Shown here: piece by piece, positions 50,893 through 60,059 of the stretch
How positions within the stretch are numbered: the stretch's first letter is position 1
Layout of the letters: every line of letters starts with the position of its first letter
Assembly: GCF_900108245.1 (NCBI RefSeq)
Contig: NZ_FNUY01000006.1
Location: 248,001-312,000 of the forward strand
From: Allobosea lathyri
Lineage (GTDB): Bacteria; Pseudomonadota; Alphaproteobacteria; Rhizobiales; Beijerinckiaceae
Direction: 5' to 3'
Length of the DNA stretch: 64,000 nt
Notes under the pieces: model-generated
The model's database searches: none
What the model saw: the letters and a program-made list of their open reading frames with translations, nothing else
What the model was told of the DNA's origin: nothing
Program-made: the position numbers and the translations under genes

Positions 50893-51621
50893 ATGACAAA
50901 CGCTCCATCCGACAGCGCTCAACAGCAAAAGTCCGGTCTGCGGAATGCCGCGCTGGCGCGTCGCGACGCGCTCGAGATCGACGACCGGCTCGAGTGGGAC
51001 CCCGCGATCACGGAGCGGGTGCTTGCAGTCCTTTCGCGCCACTCCAGCCCTGATCCTGAGGAGCCACGCAGTGGCGTCTCGAAGGATGCTCGAGATGGTT
51101 CCGGAGCGTCCTGGAGCATCCTTCAAGACGCGCCTGTCGGTGCTCCTCAGGATGAGGGCTCGGGCAGGGTCGCTGTCCAAGGTCCGGTTTCCGCCTATTG
51201 GCCGATGCGCTCCGAGGCCGATCCGCGCCCTGTTCTCGAGGTGCTGCACGCGAGCGGCTTGTCGCTCTGCCTGCCGGCAATCGTCGAAAAGCGCATGATC
51301 TTTCGGCGCTGGGCGCCCTGGGAGCCGATCGTGCCCGGTGGTTTCGGTACGCTGGTTCCGGAGCCGCAGCAGCCGCAGGTCAACCCCGCCATCCTGATCG
51401 TCCCGCTCGCGGCCTTCGACCGGCGCGGTTATCGCATCGGCTACGGCAAGGGCTATTACGACCGCGCCTTGTCCGAACTTCGGGCCTTGTCCGAACTTGG
51501 CCCGGTGGTCAGCATCGGCATCGGTTATTCCGCCCAGGAGATCGAGGCAGTGCCCGACGAGGCGCATGACCAGCGGCTCGACTGGATCGTGACCGAGCGC
51601 GAGACCATTCACTGTACATGA
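50893..51621 (+). CDS. 5-formyltetrahydrofolate cyclo-ligase with an in-frame repeat-derived insert
   Basis: A 242-residue enzyme that converts 5-formyl-THF to 5,10-methenyl-THF with ATP. Typical members are about 190-200 residues. N-terminal basic KSGLRNAALARRDAL (near 15-29) and the core GPVSAYWPMRSE (near 100-111), VNPAILIVPLAAFDRRGYRIGYGKGYYDRAL (split, near 166-196) match the family. Residues of about 52-90 correspond exactly to a family A palindromic repeat (51046-51160), read without a stop. The rest of the family motifs are intact, so the gene is probably functional. ATG 50893 is used; an upstream in-frame start at 50842 would lie in the 6S RNA. Confidence 0.88.
   Translation: MTNAPSDSAQQQKSGLRNAALARRDALEIDDRLEWDPAITERVLAVLSRHSSPDPEEPRSGVSKDARDGSGASWSILQDAPVGAPQDEGSGRVAVQGPVSAYWPMRSEADPRPVLEVLHASGLSLCLPAIVEKRMIFRRWAPWEPIVPGGFGTLVPEPQQPQVNPAILIVPLAAFDRRGYRIGYGKGYYDRALSELRALSELGPVVSIGIGYSAQEIEAVPDEAHDQRLDWIVTERETIHCT
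51046..51160. repeat. Palindromic repeat, family A (copy A9) inside the 5-FCL gene
   Basis: Starts agccctgatcctgaggagcc and ends gtgctcctcaggatgagggct; inner arms gcgtctcgaaggatgc and gcatccttcaagacgc. It has a few differences from the intergenic copies and contains no stop codon in the reading frame of the host gene. It encodes about 39 residues. Confidence 0.9.
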
Positions 51622-51725
51622 TGTTGGCGCCTGGTCGATCTTGGCACCTGATCGCCACGGCGTCGGTTGATTCCTGAACGCATTCGCGCGACGGAAGGGG
51701 CGTCACAGCCCTCGGAACAGTTTTC

Positions 51726-52553
51726 ATGCGTTTTCTATTTCTCGGCGATATCGTCGGCCGCCCCGGGCGGATCGCGGTGCAGGAGCGTCTGCCTGGCTTG
51801 CGCCAGGCCTGGGAACTCGATTGCGTCGTCATCAATGGCGAGAATTCGGCCGGCGGTTTCGGCATCACCGAGGCGATCTGCGACGAATTGCTCGCGGCGG
51901 GCGCCGATGTCGTCACGCTCGGCAACCACTCCTGGGACCAGCGCGAGGCGCTGGTCTTCATCGAGCGCCAGCAGCGGCTGATCCGGCCGGCGAACTATCC
52001 TCCGGGCACGCCGGGTCGCGGCGCGGCGGTGGTCGAGGCGAGGAACGGCGCGCGCGTGCTTGTCGTCAACGTCATGGGCCGGCTCTACATGGATGCGCTC
52101 GACGACCCTTTCGCCGCCGTGGAGCGCGAATTATCGGCCTGCCCGCTGGGCGAGGTCGCCGATGCCGTCATCGTCGACGTTCATGCCGAGGCGACCAGCG
52201 AGAAGCAGGCGATGGGCTATTTCCTCGACGGACGCGCCAGCCTCGTCGTCGGCACGCATACGCATGCGCCGACCTCCGACACCCGCATCCTGGCGGGCGG
52301 TACGGCCTATCAGTCCGATGCCGGCATGTGCGGTGATTACGATTCAGTACTCGGCATGCAGAAGGACGAGCCGGTCCGGCGCTTCCTGCAGAAGACGCCG
52401 GGCGCCCGGCTCGAGCCAGCGACCGGCGAGGGTACGCTGTCGGGCGTCGCCGTCGAGATCGACGATGCCACCGGGCTCGCCAAGGCGGTCTGGCCGGTCA
52501 GGATCGGGCCCCATCTCATCGAAGCGGTGCCGACGCCCTGGGTTCGCGACTAG
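51726..52553 (+). CDS. YmdB-like metallophosphoesterase (TIGR00282)
   Basis: A 275-residue calcineurin-like phosphoesterase. Metal ligands: Asp8 in FLGDIVG, Glu39 in INGENSAGG, Asn67-His68 in TLGNHSWD, and the HAEATSEK and GTHTHAPT segments later. The family includes B. subtilis YmdB, a cyclic-nucleotide phosphodiesterase. The gene follows the 5-FCL gene, as in many alphaproteobacteria. The start is ATG 51726 after a 104-base gap. No signal peptide is seen. A family D repeat overlaps its 3' side. Confidence 0.92.
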   Translation: MRFLFLGDIVGRPGRIAVQERLPGLRQAWELDCVVINGENSAGGFGITEAICDELLAAGADVVTLGNHSWDQREALVFIERQQRLIRPANYPPGTPGRGAAVVEARNGARVLVVNVMGRLYMDALDDPFAAVERELSACPLGEVADAVIVDVHAEATSEKQAMGYFLDGRASLVVGTHTHAPTSDTRILAGGTAYQSDAGMCGDYDSVLGMQKDEPVRRFLQKTPGARLEPATGEGTLSGVAVEIDDATGLAKAVWPVRIGPHLIEAVPTPWVRD

Positions 52554-52601
52554 AGCATCGGCCCGAAAAGTGGAACGCGGTTTTCGGAAAAAGTCGATGC
52601 T
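52554..52601. repeat. Short palindromic repeat, family D (copy D2)
   Basis: agcatcggcccgaaaagtgg and ccgcgttccacttttcgggc (inverse) form part of a 48-base inverted repeat ending gtcgatgct; the second half reads ggttttcggaaaaagtcgatgct. It starts at the ymdB-like stop and occupies the convergent gap to the chemoreceptor gene. Confidence 0.75.
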
Positions 52602-52643
52602 ATAGACTCCGGCCGACGCTCCGATCGTCCCCGGAGGCCTGCC

Positions 52644-54008
52644 TCAGGCGGTGCGGCTTTGCTGCACCAGAGTGTCGAAGGCGCCCGCCAGCGTCGAGGC
52701 TTCCTTGACGAGCTCGCCGGCGACGTCGAGCACATCGGTCACGCTGCTGCCGGCGGCCTGAGCCATTTCGCTGACATCGCAGACCGTCTGCGCCACCTGC
52801 AGGGTGCCGGCGGCTGCGAGATCGACGCTGCGGGCGATCTCCTGCGTGGCGGCGCGCTGTTCGTCGAGAGCGCCTGCGACCGCAGTCGTGGTCTCATGCA
52901 TCTGCCGGACGAAGCCGACAATGCTCTCGATAGCGTCCACGGCCTCGCGGGTCGCAGCCTGCATGGCCGGGACCTGTGCCGCGATCTCGTCGGTCGCCTG
53001 CGCGGTGCGCGCCGAGAGCTGCTTCACCTCGGTGGCGACCACGGCAAAGCCACGCCCGGATTCGCCGGCACGGGCAGCCTCGATGGTGGCGTTGAGCGCG
53101 AGCAGGTTGGTCTGGTTGGCGATCGTGCGGATGATGTCGACGACCGAGCCGATGGTCTGCGCCGAGCGGGCCAGGCTCTTGACGATGATGTCGGTCTTGA
53201 GGGCGGCCGCATTGGCGTCATGAGCCATCGTGGCGGCGCGTGCGACCTCGACGGCGACGTGATCGAGCGAGGCCGAGAGTTCCCCGGTGGCGGCGGCGAC
53301 GCTTTGCACATTCATCGAGGCGTCGTCGGAGGCGCGCGCCGCCGCGACGGCCTCGGAGCCGGTGTCCTGGACGAGGCCGTTCATGGTCCCGGCCATCGCC
53401 TCGACCTTGTTGGCCCCGGCCGTCACGGCGCCGACGACCTTGTGCACGGTGGTCTGGAAGGCGGTGATCTCGGCATGGGTGCGCTCGCGGCTCTGGCGCT
53501 GCACATCCGCGTAGGTTTCGAGCAGCAATTCGAGATCGAGCGCGGCGGCCTTGTTGAGCGCCGTCCGTGTCGCGATGCGCCGGTTCAGCTCCCTGCGCTG
53601 CCAGAAGCTGCTGACCTTTCGCAGCGAATCGCGGTCGAGCCCCAGCTCGGCGCCGAGATGATTGGTGACCACGGCGTGGCAGATCGCGACCGCGTAGACG
53701 GGGACGCCGTGACGATGAAAGGCCGACGCCAGGCGCCGGGCCGATTCCATGAAGCCCTCCTGCAGATCTCCCGACGCCAGCCTGATCCAATGCGCCAGTC
53801 GCAGTTCATGAACCTCCGGCAGCCTGAGGGCGCGCGCGGTCTCGGGCCAGGGGGCGAATTCGCCGTGAAGCTCTTCCAGCAGGCGCGGCAGCCGCGCGCG
53901 GGCGAACTCGGCCTGCCGCTGCAGCATGGCGATGTCGTCGGGGCGGATCTGAAACGCCCGGAAGCGCAGCTCCTGCTCCGCGATCTGATTGTTGGGCATC
54001 GTTGTCAT
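52644..54008 (-). CDS. Soluble globin-coupled methyl-accepting chemotaxis protein
   Basis: A 454-residue receptor without membrane segments. The N-terminal part (about 1-180) resembles the protoglobin/globin-coupled sensor fold, including [17 protein letters not shown] near 17-33 and a His-rich segment [18 protein letters not shown] near 104-121. The C-terminal signalling domain (about 210-454) has the conserved hairpin tip [33 protein letters not shown] (split, near 304-336). It should sense oxygen or gas through heme and act on a chemotaxis kinase in the cytoplasm; heme binding is inferred. ATG 54008 is used. No chemotaxis genes are nearby. Confidence 0.88.
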   Translation of the reverse strand: MTTMPNNQIAEQELRFRAFQIRPDDIAMLQRQAEFARARLPRLLEELHGEFAPWPETARALRLPEVHELRLAHWIRLASGDLQEGFMESARRLASAFHRHGVPVYAVAICHAVVTNHLGAELGLDRDSLRKVSSFWQRRELNRRIATRTALNKAAALDLELLLETYADVQRQSRERTHAEITAFQTTVHKVVGAVTAGANKVEAMAGTMNGLVQDTGSEAVAAARASDDASMNVQSVAAATGELSASLDHVAVEVARAATMAHDANAAALKTDIIVKSLARSAQTIGSVVDIIRTIANQTNLLALNATIEAARAGESGRGFAVVATEVKQLSARTAQATDEIAAQVPAMQAATREAVDAIESIVGFVRQMHETTTAVAGALDEQRAATQEIARSVDLAAAGTLQVAQTVCDVSEMAQAAGSSVTDVLDVAGELVKEASTLAGAFDTLVQQSRTA

Positions 54009-54261
54009 GAAAACCTGAGAGCGCGTGGAGCCAGGGTCTGACGCCATGGCCCGATCCGGACTGTGCGGGCATGTGGCAAAGAATGACTTAATGGAGGGTA
54101 TCCATTCGGGGGCCGAGGCAGCACGATGGCGCTGCCGCTCGCAAGGCAACGGCTTGCCTGCCAGCGAAAGCGGCGCCTATAAGGCCGCTCTGTCCATTTC
54201 GCGCGGCTGATGCCGCCATGGGCGGCAACCCACTGACGCAAAGACCAGAGGCTGAAATCCC

Positions 54262-55008
54262 ATGGCCGGCCATTCCCAATTCAAGAACATCATGCACCGC
54301 AAGGGCAAGCAGGACGCCGTGCGCGCCAAGCTGTTCTCGAAACTGGGTCGTGAAATCACCGTCGCCGCCAAGATGGGCATGCCCGATCCCAACATGAACC
54401 CGCGCCTGCGCATGGCCGTTCTGGCCGCGCGTGCGGAAAACATGCCCAAGGACAACATCCAGCGCGCCATCAACAAGGCGGCCGGCGGCGAGGGCGATAA
54501 TTACGACGAGGTCCGCTACGAGGGCTACGGTCCCGGCGGGGCTGCCGTCATCGTCGAGGCGCTGACCGACAATCGCAACCGCACCGCCTCGGCCGTGCGC
54601 TCCTATTTCACCAAGTCCGGCGGAGCGATGGGCGAGAGCAATTCGGTCTCGTTCATGTTCAACCGCGTCGGCGAGATCAGCTACCCCGTCGAAGCCGGCG
54701 ATGCCGACAAGATCATGGAAGCGGCGATCGAGGCCGGGGCCGACGACGTCATCAGCGACGAGAACGGCCACACCATCCTGTGCGCCTTCGATGCGCTGAA
54801 CGAGGTTTCCAAGGCGCTCGAAGCGGCGCTGGGCGCGCCGGCTTCCGCCAAGCCGGTCTGGCGGCCCACGACGACCGCCCCTCTCGACGAGGAGAAGGCT
54901 GCGTCGATGATGCGGCTGATGGAAGCCCTCGACAACGACGACGACGTGCAGAACGTCTTCGCCAATTTCGAGATCGCCGACGAGATCATGGCGAAGATGA
55001 GCGCCTGA
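54262..55008 (+). CDS. yebC: YebC/PmpR family transcriptional regulator
   Basis: A 248-residue protein of the YebC/TACO1 family. N-terminal [39 protein letters not shown] (split, 1-39) is diagnostic, followed by [21 protein letters not shown] and [23 protein letters not shown]. The family binds DNA and, in other members, helps translation at proline stretches. ATG 54262. It precedes the ruvCAB genes, as usual, but a TSUP gene and two repeats lie between. Confidence 0.95.
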   Translation: MAGHSQFKNIMHRKGKQDAVRAKLFSKLGREITVAAKMGMPDPNMNPRLRMAVLAARAENMPKDNIQRAINKAAGGEGDNYDEVRYEGYGPGGAAVIVEALTDNRNRTASAVRSYFTKSGGAMGESNSVSFMFNRVGEISYPVEAGDADKIMEAAIEAGADDVISDENGHTILCAFDALNEVSKALEAALGAPASAKPVWRPTTTAPLDEEKAASMMRLMEALDNDDDVQNVFANFEIADEIMAKMSA

Positions 55009-55026
55009 GCTCCCTTCTATCCCCTC

Positions 55027-55130
55027 AGCCCTCATCCTGAGGAGCCGCGAAGCGGCGTCTCGAAGGATGCTTCGGGAGCCTGCTGGACCATCCTTCGAGA
55101 CGCGCCTGCGGCGTCCTCAGGATGAGGGCT
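55027..55130. repeat. Palindromic repeat, family A (copy A10)
   Basis: Outer arms agccctcatcctgaggagcc and gcgtcctcaggatgagggct; inner arms gcgtctcgaaggatgc and catccttcgagacgc. A duplicated tail (gcaggatgagggctgag) follows. It lies in the convergent gap between yebC and the TSUP gene. Confidence 0.92.
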
Positions 55131-55185
55131 GAGCAGGATGAGGGCTGAGAGTGTCTGGGCACGGCGTGCCGCGCCGCGGTTCTGT

Positions 55186-55275
55186 CCGTCATTGCGAGCG
55201 CAGCGAAGCCATCCAGACTGAAGCGCTCTGCCGCCCCTGGTTTGCTTCGTCGCTTGCGCTCCTCGCAATGACGTA
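55186..55275. repeat. Palindromic repeat, family C (copy C2)
   Basis: Ends ccgtcattgcgagcgcagcg and gcgctcctcgcaatgacg are inverted; the inner arms include gaagccatcc and gtttgcttcgtcgcttgcgc. It shares the convergent gap with A10. Confidence 0.75.
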
Positions 55276-55281
55276 GCGGTT

Positions 55282-56061
55282 CTAGCGCCCGATCAGCGCA
55301 TCCCAGAGCGGCAGGCTGGCCAGCGCGCTCAGGAAAATCACCAGATAGGCGATGCGGCGGAAGGAGATTTCCGACGCAAGCCGGAAGCCATGCGTGCCGA
55401 TCCAGAGCCCGACGCCGTAGACCGCAAAGAGCGGCACGGCCGTCATGGCGGCTCGCGTGGTGAGGATGCCGGCATACCAGAGCGTCGCGCCGCTGATCAG
55501 CGTCGAGATGCCGAAGAAGGTCTGGAGGTTGGCGCGGGTCTTGTGGCGATCGTTGCGCTGCGCGCCGAGCCAGAACACCGCCAGCGGCATGCCGCCGATG
55601 CTGGCCATGCCGTTGCACAGCCCCGACAGCACGCCGACACCGAGCGAGAGCGGAATGCCCGGGCGGCCATGATAGCGCCAGCCCGAGGCCATCAGCGCGA
55701 CGGCGGCGAGGACGAGCAGCGCGAGGATCCAGCGCATCGTCTCGCGATCGAGCCAGATCAGCAGCCAGATGCCCGCCGGCAAAGCGAGCGTCGCGGTCGC
55801 TAATAGCGGCAACACCTCGCGCCATTCCGCCTGCTTGGCGCTGCGGGCGGCGATGGGCAGCGCGAAAGGCAGGTCGATGAACCAGATCAGCCCGAGCGCC
55901 GCCACCGGGCCCAGCACCATGCTGGCCAGCGGCATGAACACCATGGCGAAGCCGAAGCCGGTAAAGCCACGCACGAGGCCGCCGAGCACCGTGGCGAGGA
56001 GCAGGACTGCTATTCCGTCGAAGGACAGATCGGGAAAGAAGGAGGCGAGGAAGGACTGCAT
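55282..56061 (-). CDS. TSUP (TauE/SafE) family membrane carrier (second copy)
   Basis: A 259-residue protein with about eight hydrophobic segments. [20 protein letters not shown] near 25-44 and [21 protein letters not shown] near 143-163 show the duplicated TSUP signature. It is a different subgroup from the gene at 23488. Likely substrates are sulfite or small organosulfur or carboxylate anions. ATG 56061 is used; an upstream TTG extension is unlike the family. It is inserted between yebC and ruvC. Confidence 0.88.
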   Translation of the reverse strand: MQSFLASFFPDLSFDGIAVLLLATVLGGLVRGFTGFGFAMVFMPLASMVLGPVAALGLIWFIDLPFALPIAARSAKQAEWREVLPLLATATLALPAGIWLLIWLDRETMRWILALLVLAAVALMASGWRYHGRPGIPLSLGVGVLSGLCNGMASIGGMPLAVFWLGAQRNDRHKTRANLQTFFGISTLISGATLWYAGILTTRAAMTAVPLFAVYGVGLWIGTHGFRLASEISFRRIAYLVIFLSALASLPLWDALIGR

Positions 56062-56249
56062 CGAACCGGGGAAGGCGGGAAGGCGGGAGCGCGCGCCACC
56101 ATCGCCCAAGCGGCCTTGCGATCAAACCATTCCTTTTTGATGCCTTCGATGAGCATATGTCATCGGTGCGATACCGGGTTGCAGGACAAATCCTCTTTAC
56201 CGGAAAACCACGCGGCACTTTTCCGGCCGATGCTTTACGGTGTCGGGCC

Positions 56250-56765
56250 ATGGCATCTGCGATTCGCATCCTCGGTCTCGATCCCGGCCTCCGCAAGACG
56301 GGCTGGGGCGTGATCACCTCCGAAGGCAGCAAGCTCAGCTTCGTCGCCTGCGGCTGCGTCGAGAGCGACGGCACGCTGACGCTGGCCGAACGGCTCCGGC
56401 AATTGCATGAGGGTCTGACCAGCGTGATCACCTCTTTCGATCCCGATGAGGTCGCGGTCGAGGAGACCTTCGTCAATCGCGATCCGCAATCGACGCTGAA
56501 GCTTGGCCAGGCGCGTGGCATCGCTCTGGTCGTGCCGGCGCTGGCTGGCTTGGGCGTCGCCGAATATGCCGCCAACCTCGTCAAGAAGACGGTGGTTGGC
56601 GTCGGCCATGCCGACAAGAAGCAGATCCAGATGATGATCCGTGTGCTGCTGCCCAAGGCTGAGGCGAAATCGGCGGATGCGGCCGATGCGCTGGCGGTGG
56701 CGATCTGCCATGCCCAGCATCGCGGCATGCGCACGCTGGTGGCCCAGATGCGGGCCTCGGCGTGA
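56250..56765 (+). CDS. ruvC: Holliday junction resolvase RuvC
   Basis: A 171-residue endonuclease. Catalytic acids lie in [14 protein letters not shown] (Asp11), [11 protein letters not shown] near 69-79 and the C-terminal [15 protein letters not shown] near 140-154. ATG 56250 gives the family length; a longer in-frame start at 56157 is not supported. It cuts Holliday junctions after RuvAB branch migration. ruvA follows after 39 bases. Confidence 0.96.
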   Translation: MASAIRILGLDPGLRKTGWGVITSEGSKLSFVACGCVESDGTLTLAERLRQLHEGLTSVITSFDPDEVAVEETFVNRDPQSTLKLGQARGIALVVPALAGLGVAEYAANLVKKTVVGVGHADKKQIQMMIRVLLPKAEAKSADAADALAVAICHAQHRGMRTLVAQMRASA

Positions 56766-56804
56766 CAGGTTCAAGCTTCGACAGAGAATGCGACGGGGTC
56801 TGAG

Positions 56805-57422
56805 ATGATCGGCAAGCTCAAGGGCCTGATCGATTCCTATGGCGAGGATCACGTCATCCTCGACGTGCAGGGCGTCGGCTATGTCGTGCAATGTTCGTCG
56901 CGAACGCTGCAGCGCCTGCCCAAGCCGGGCGAGGCCGCGGCTCTCTCCATCGAGACGCATGTGCGCGAGGATGCGATCCGCCTCTACGGCTTCATGTCGG
57001 ACAATGAGCGCGACTGGTTCCGGCTGATGCAGATGGTGCAGGGGGTGGGTGCCAAGGTCGCGCTCGCCATCCTCTCGACGCTGGAGCCCGGCGCGCTCGC
57101 CACCGCGATCGCCACCAATGACAAGGCTGCGGTCGCACGTGCACCCGGCGTCGGGCCCAAGCTCGCGCAGCGAATCTGCGCCGAGCTGAAGGACAAGGCC
57201 CCGGCCTTCGGCCATATCGACCCCGGTGTCGCCCAGCTTGCCGGTGCGCTGGAGGGCCGCAATCTGCCGCAGCCGGTGGCGGACGCGGTCTCTGCCCTGT
57301 CGAATCTCGGCTATCCGCAGGCGCAGGCCGTTGCGGCCGTTGCGGCGGCGTCGCGGGCGGCAGGCGAGGGAGCGGGAACCGCCCAGCTGATCAAGCTCGG
57401 CCTCAAGGAACTGGCCAAGTGA
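56805..57422 (+). CDS. ruvA: Holliday junction DNA helicase subunit RuvA
   Basis: A 205-residue protein. The N-terminal OB fold begins [28 protein letters not shown] (split, 1-28). Helix-hairpin-helix motifs lie at [13 protein letters not shown] near 81 and [13 protein letters not shown] near 113. The C-terminal domain III binds RuvB ([11 protein letters not shown] at the end). It holds the junction and loads RuvB. The start is ATG 56805. Its last codons are part of a 12-base tandem repeat. Confidence 0.97.
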   Translation: MIGKLKGLIDSYGEDHVILDVQGVGYVVQCSSRTLQRLPKPGEAAALSIETHVREDAIRLYGFMSDNERDWFRLMQMVQGVGAKVALAILSTLEPGALATAIATNDKAAVARAPGVGPKLAQRICAELKDKAPAFGHIDPGVAQLAGALEGRNLPQPVADAVSALSNLGYPQAQAVAAVAAASRAAGEGAGTAQLIKLGLKELAK

Positions 57423-57458
57423 CAGGTCAAGTGACAGGTCAAGTGACTGGCCAAGAGA
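57411..57458 (+). repeat. 12-bp tandem repeat at the ruvA end
   Basis: Four units of the pattern ctggccaagtga / caggtcaagtga / caggtcaagtga / ctggccaagaga lie head to tail. The first unit contains the ruvA stop codon. The second and third carry additional GTGA motifs. Unit length (12) keeps the reading frame of the next gene. Confidence 0.85.
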
Positions 57459-57466
57459 CTCGCAAA

Positions 57467-57955
57467 ATGAAGATCGTCGAGGCCCCCGCTATCCGCGACG
57501 TCGAGGACAAGAGCGCGTTCCTGGCGCTGATGCTGGCGAGCTGGGGCTCGCACAGCATGATGCTCGGCCTCCACGTCTATGATTGCGCCGAACTCGACCT
57601 GCTCGGGGTTTTCTCTGCCGATGGCGAGGCGATGGCCTATGCCAGCTGGACCATGCGCGGCGATGTCGGTCTGCTATGCGCGTTGCATTCCGTCGCGCCG
57701 GGGCAGGGGGCGGCGATCCAGCTTCTCGAAGCGGTCAAGGCCGCCGCCAAGGCACGCGGCGCGGTCAAGCTGCGGGCGATGCTGACCAATGACAATATGC
57801 CGGGGCTCGCCTTCTACCAGAAGTTCGGCTTCCGGTTCTCGGGGCTCTATCTCGAAGCGATCGACAGCTTTCGTTCGGTGATACCGACGATCATCCGGAC
57901 GGGCTATATGGGCATCCCCGTGCGCGACGCGCTCGAACTGGAGATCGACCTTTGA
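57467..57955 (+). CDS. GNAT-fold acetyltransferase between ruvA and ruvB
   Basis: A 162-residue protein. Acyl-CoA-binding features are weak in sequence but the layout is [36 protein letters not shown] (split, near 76-107), then [17 protein letters not shown] near 114-130. ATG 57467 is preferred for AGAG upstream. GTG 57419, overlapping the ruvA stop, is in frame and would add 16 residues from the tandem repeat. The end overlaps the ruvB start by 4 bases. ruvA and ruvB are adjacent in most bacteria, so this gene is an insertion. Confidence 0.8.
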   Translation: MKIVEAPAIRDVEDKSAFLALMLASWGSHSMMLGLHVYDCAELDLLGVFSADGEAMAYASWTMRGDVGLLCALHSVAPGQGAAIQLLEAVKAAAKARGAVKLRAMLTNDNMPGLAFYQKFGFRFSGLYLEAIDSFRSVIPTIIRTGYMGIPVRDALELEIDL

Positions 57956-58995
57956 GCGAGCCCCGCCGCCTTGTGACGCCAGAGCGTCGCGACGACGACA
58001 GCGAGACTTCGCTGCGGCCGCTTTCGCTCGGCGATTTCACCGGCCAGGCGGCCGCGCGGGCCAATCTCCAGGTGTTCATCAACGCGGCCAAGACGCGCGG
58101 CGATGCGCTCGACCATGTCCTTTTCGTCGGGCCGCCAGGTCTCGGCAAGACGACGCTGGCGCAGATCGTGGCCCGCGAGCTCGGGGTGAATTTCCGCTCG
58201 ACCTCGGGTCCCGTCATCGCCAAGGCCGGCGATCTCGCGGCGCAACTGACCAATCTCGAAGAGCGCGACGTGCTCTTCATCGACGAGATCCACCGGCTCA
58301 ACCCGGCGGTGGAGGAAATCCTCTATCCGGCGATGGAGGATTATCAGCTCGACCTGATCATCGGCGAAGGACCGGCCGCGCGCTCGGTCAAGATCGACCT
58401 GCCGAAATTTACGCTGGTCGGCGCGACGACGCGGGCCGGGCTGCTGACGACGCCGCTGCGCGACCGTTTCGGCATCCCCATTCGCCTGCAATTCTACACG
58501 GTCGAGGAGTTGCAGAGCATCGTGTCGCGCGGCGCCCGCGTGCTCGGTATCGGCATGTCCGATGACGGCGCCAACGAGATCGCGCGGCGCTCCCGAGGGA
58601 CACCGCGAATCGCGGGCAGGTTGCTCCGGCGCGTGCGCGATTTCGCCATCGTCGACGGCGATCCGGTCGTGACGCGCGCGGTCGCCGACAAGGCGCTCAG
58701 CCTGCTCGATGTCGACGCCATCGGCCTCGACCAGATGGACCGGCGCTACCTCACCACCGTGGCGATCAATTTCGGCGGTGGGCCTGTCGGGATCGAGACC
58801 ATCGCGGCTTCGCTGTCGGAGCCGCGCGATGCCATCGAGGAGATCATCGAGCCCTTCCTGCTCCAGCAGGGTTTTATCCAGCGCACCCCGCGCGGACGGC
58901 TGCTGACGCCACACGCGTTCAGGCATCTCGGCATGCCCGAACCAAGCCGCGAGGTGGCGCAGTTCGGCCTGTTCGGGGATGGCGAGGAGGAGTGA
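57952..58995 (+). CDS. ruvB: Holliday junction DNA helicase RuvB
   Basis: A 347-residue AAA+ ATPase. Walker [10 protein letters not shown] near 60-68, Walker [10 protein letters not shown] near 108-116, sensor and arginine-finger region [18 protein letters not shown] near 157-174, and the C-terminal winged helix ([17 protein letters not shown] near 307-323). It drives branch migration. The start is TTG 57952, overlapping the GNAT stop (TTGA); this gives the conserved N-terminus. Confidence 0.97.
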   Translation: MSEPRRLVTPERRDDDSETSLRPLSLGDFTGQAAARANLQVFINAAKTRGDALDHVLFVGPPGLGKTTLAQIVARELGVNFRSTSGPVIAKAGDLAAQLTNLEERDVLFIDEIHRLNPAVEEILYPAMEDYQLDLIIGEGPAARSVKIDLPKFTLVGATTRAGLLTTPLRDRFGIPIRLQFYTVEELQSIVSRGARVLGIGMSDDGANEIARRSRGTPRIAGRLLRRVRDFAIVDGDPVVTRAVADKALSLLDVDAIGLDQMDRRYLTTVAINFGGGPVGIETIAASLSEPRDAIEEIIEPFLLQQGFIQRTPRGRLLTPHAFRHLGMPEPSREVAQFGLFGDGEEE

Positions 58996-59153
58996 TGCTT
59001 GGGCCCGGCAGCAGGACTACGCCGCGCTGATGGGGAGTTGAGCATGATCCGGGTCGCCAAGCGATCGCGCCGTGCGCGAGGCGCTGGCAAAGCCCTGGCT
59101 CCATAAAGATGCCCTGCAAGCGCCAGGGACCGCTGTTTCACTCGGAAACGCAC

Positions 59154-59268
59154 CGTCATTCCCGGGCGTAGCGAAGCGGAGACCCGGGATCCATCGGAGG
59201 GCTGGACGGCGCCCTCCGATGGATCCCGGATCTGCGCGGCTTTGCCGCTTGTCCGGGATGACGGCGCG
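59154..59268. repeat. Palindromic repeat, family B (copy B6)
   Basis: Outer arms accgtcattcccgggcgta and cttgtccgggatgacggcg; inner arms gacccgggatccatcggagg and cctccgatggatcccgga. It sits in the convergent gap 58996-59324 between ruvB and the next gene. Nothing else is seen there. Confidence 0.9.
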
Positions 59269-59324
59269 TTTCCGAAGCAAAAGGATATGGTTGGAGCCCA
59301 GCCATGTCTCGTCGCTAGTCCTGG

Positions 59325-59831
59325 CTACCGCGCGAATTTCGAGCGATGCATGGCCGAACGCTGGCCGGCATGGTCGAGCGCGCCCGATTTTGCCGATTTG
59401 GGGTTGGGGACGGAGGCCATGCCCTTATCCGCCGTCCGGCTGGCGGGCCGCTTGGCCGGGCTCTGGCGCTGTTTCAGCGCGAGCGCCTTGCGCGCAAGGC
59501 TGCGCTGGCTCGGCTCATGTGCCTTTTCGGTGCGGCGCGTGCGTTCCGCCCCGACGCGCTTCAGCGCCGCGGTCAAGGCGTCGGCCTTGGCCTTGGTGCC
59601 GCTGTTGTCGGAGGCCGGGCGCGTCCCCTGCGGCTCGGCCTTGCGGCGCATCTCGCGCCTTTGCTGACGGGCAGTCGAGCGGGCCTTGTCGCGGCGCTCG
59701 CGCAACTGCACTGAAAGCTCCTTCAGTTCGGGATCGGTGATGCTGCCCAGGGTGAGGCGCTGCGTCCGGGCGACGAGCTGGTATTCGGTCTTGTCGAGAA
59801 GGCGCTCGATTGCCTTGGTCGATTGAGCCAT
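59325..59831 (-). CDS. Unknown basic protein
   Basis: A 168-residue, strongly basic protein with no membrane segment. Residues 1-60 look structured (STKAIERLLDKTEYQLVART near 4-23, then LRERRDKARSTARQQRREMRR near 42-62). The rest is low-complexity, rich in Ala, Lys, Arg and Ser, and probably disordered. Its charge suggests binding to nucleic acid. I recognise a similar opening from other Hyphomicrobiales hypotheticals but no function. ATG 59831 has GGAGGAAAACC upstream. Confidence 0.75.
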   Translation of the reverse strand: MAQSTKAIERLLDKTEYQLVARTQRLTLGSITDPELKELSVQLRERRDKARSTARQQRREMRRKAEPQGTRPASDNSGTKAKADALTAALKRVGAERTRRTEKAHEPSQRSLARKALALKQRQSPAKRPASRTADKGMASVPNPKSAKSGALDHAGQRSAMHRSKFAR

Positions 59832-60019
59832 GGTTTTCCTCCACTTGAACGCGTCGGTAGGGGAACCCTATCGATCCCTCCCGGTTCCCGATATCAGGCT
59901 TTCCCCGAGGTCGAGTTGCGGCTTGCCGCTCGGAGAGAAGGCGCGTTTCACCGGAAGCGCGTTTCTTGGGACGGCCGGGTGGTCATTTGACCCCGAAAGC
60001 CTCTAAAGGTCGGGGCACC

Positions 60020-60053
60020 GTCACTTGAACGCCCGAGTCACTTGAACGCCCGA
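60020..60053 (+). repeat. 17-bp direct repeat before ybgC
   Basis: gtcacttgaacgcccga occurs twice, head to tail (60020-60036 and 60037-60053), directly before the ybgC start at 60060. The copies are identical. Confidence 0.9.
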
Positions 60054-60059
60054 ATTGAT

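Noticed and set aside
50893..51621. The 5-FCL gene as a pseudogene disrupted by the repeat
   Set aside because: The frame is open across the insert, and all motifs before and after it are intact, so disruption is not supported.
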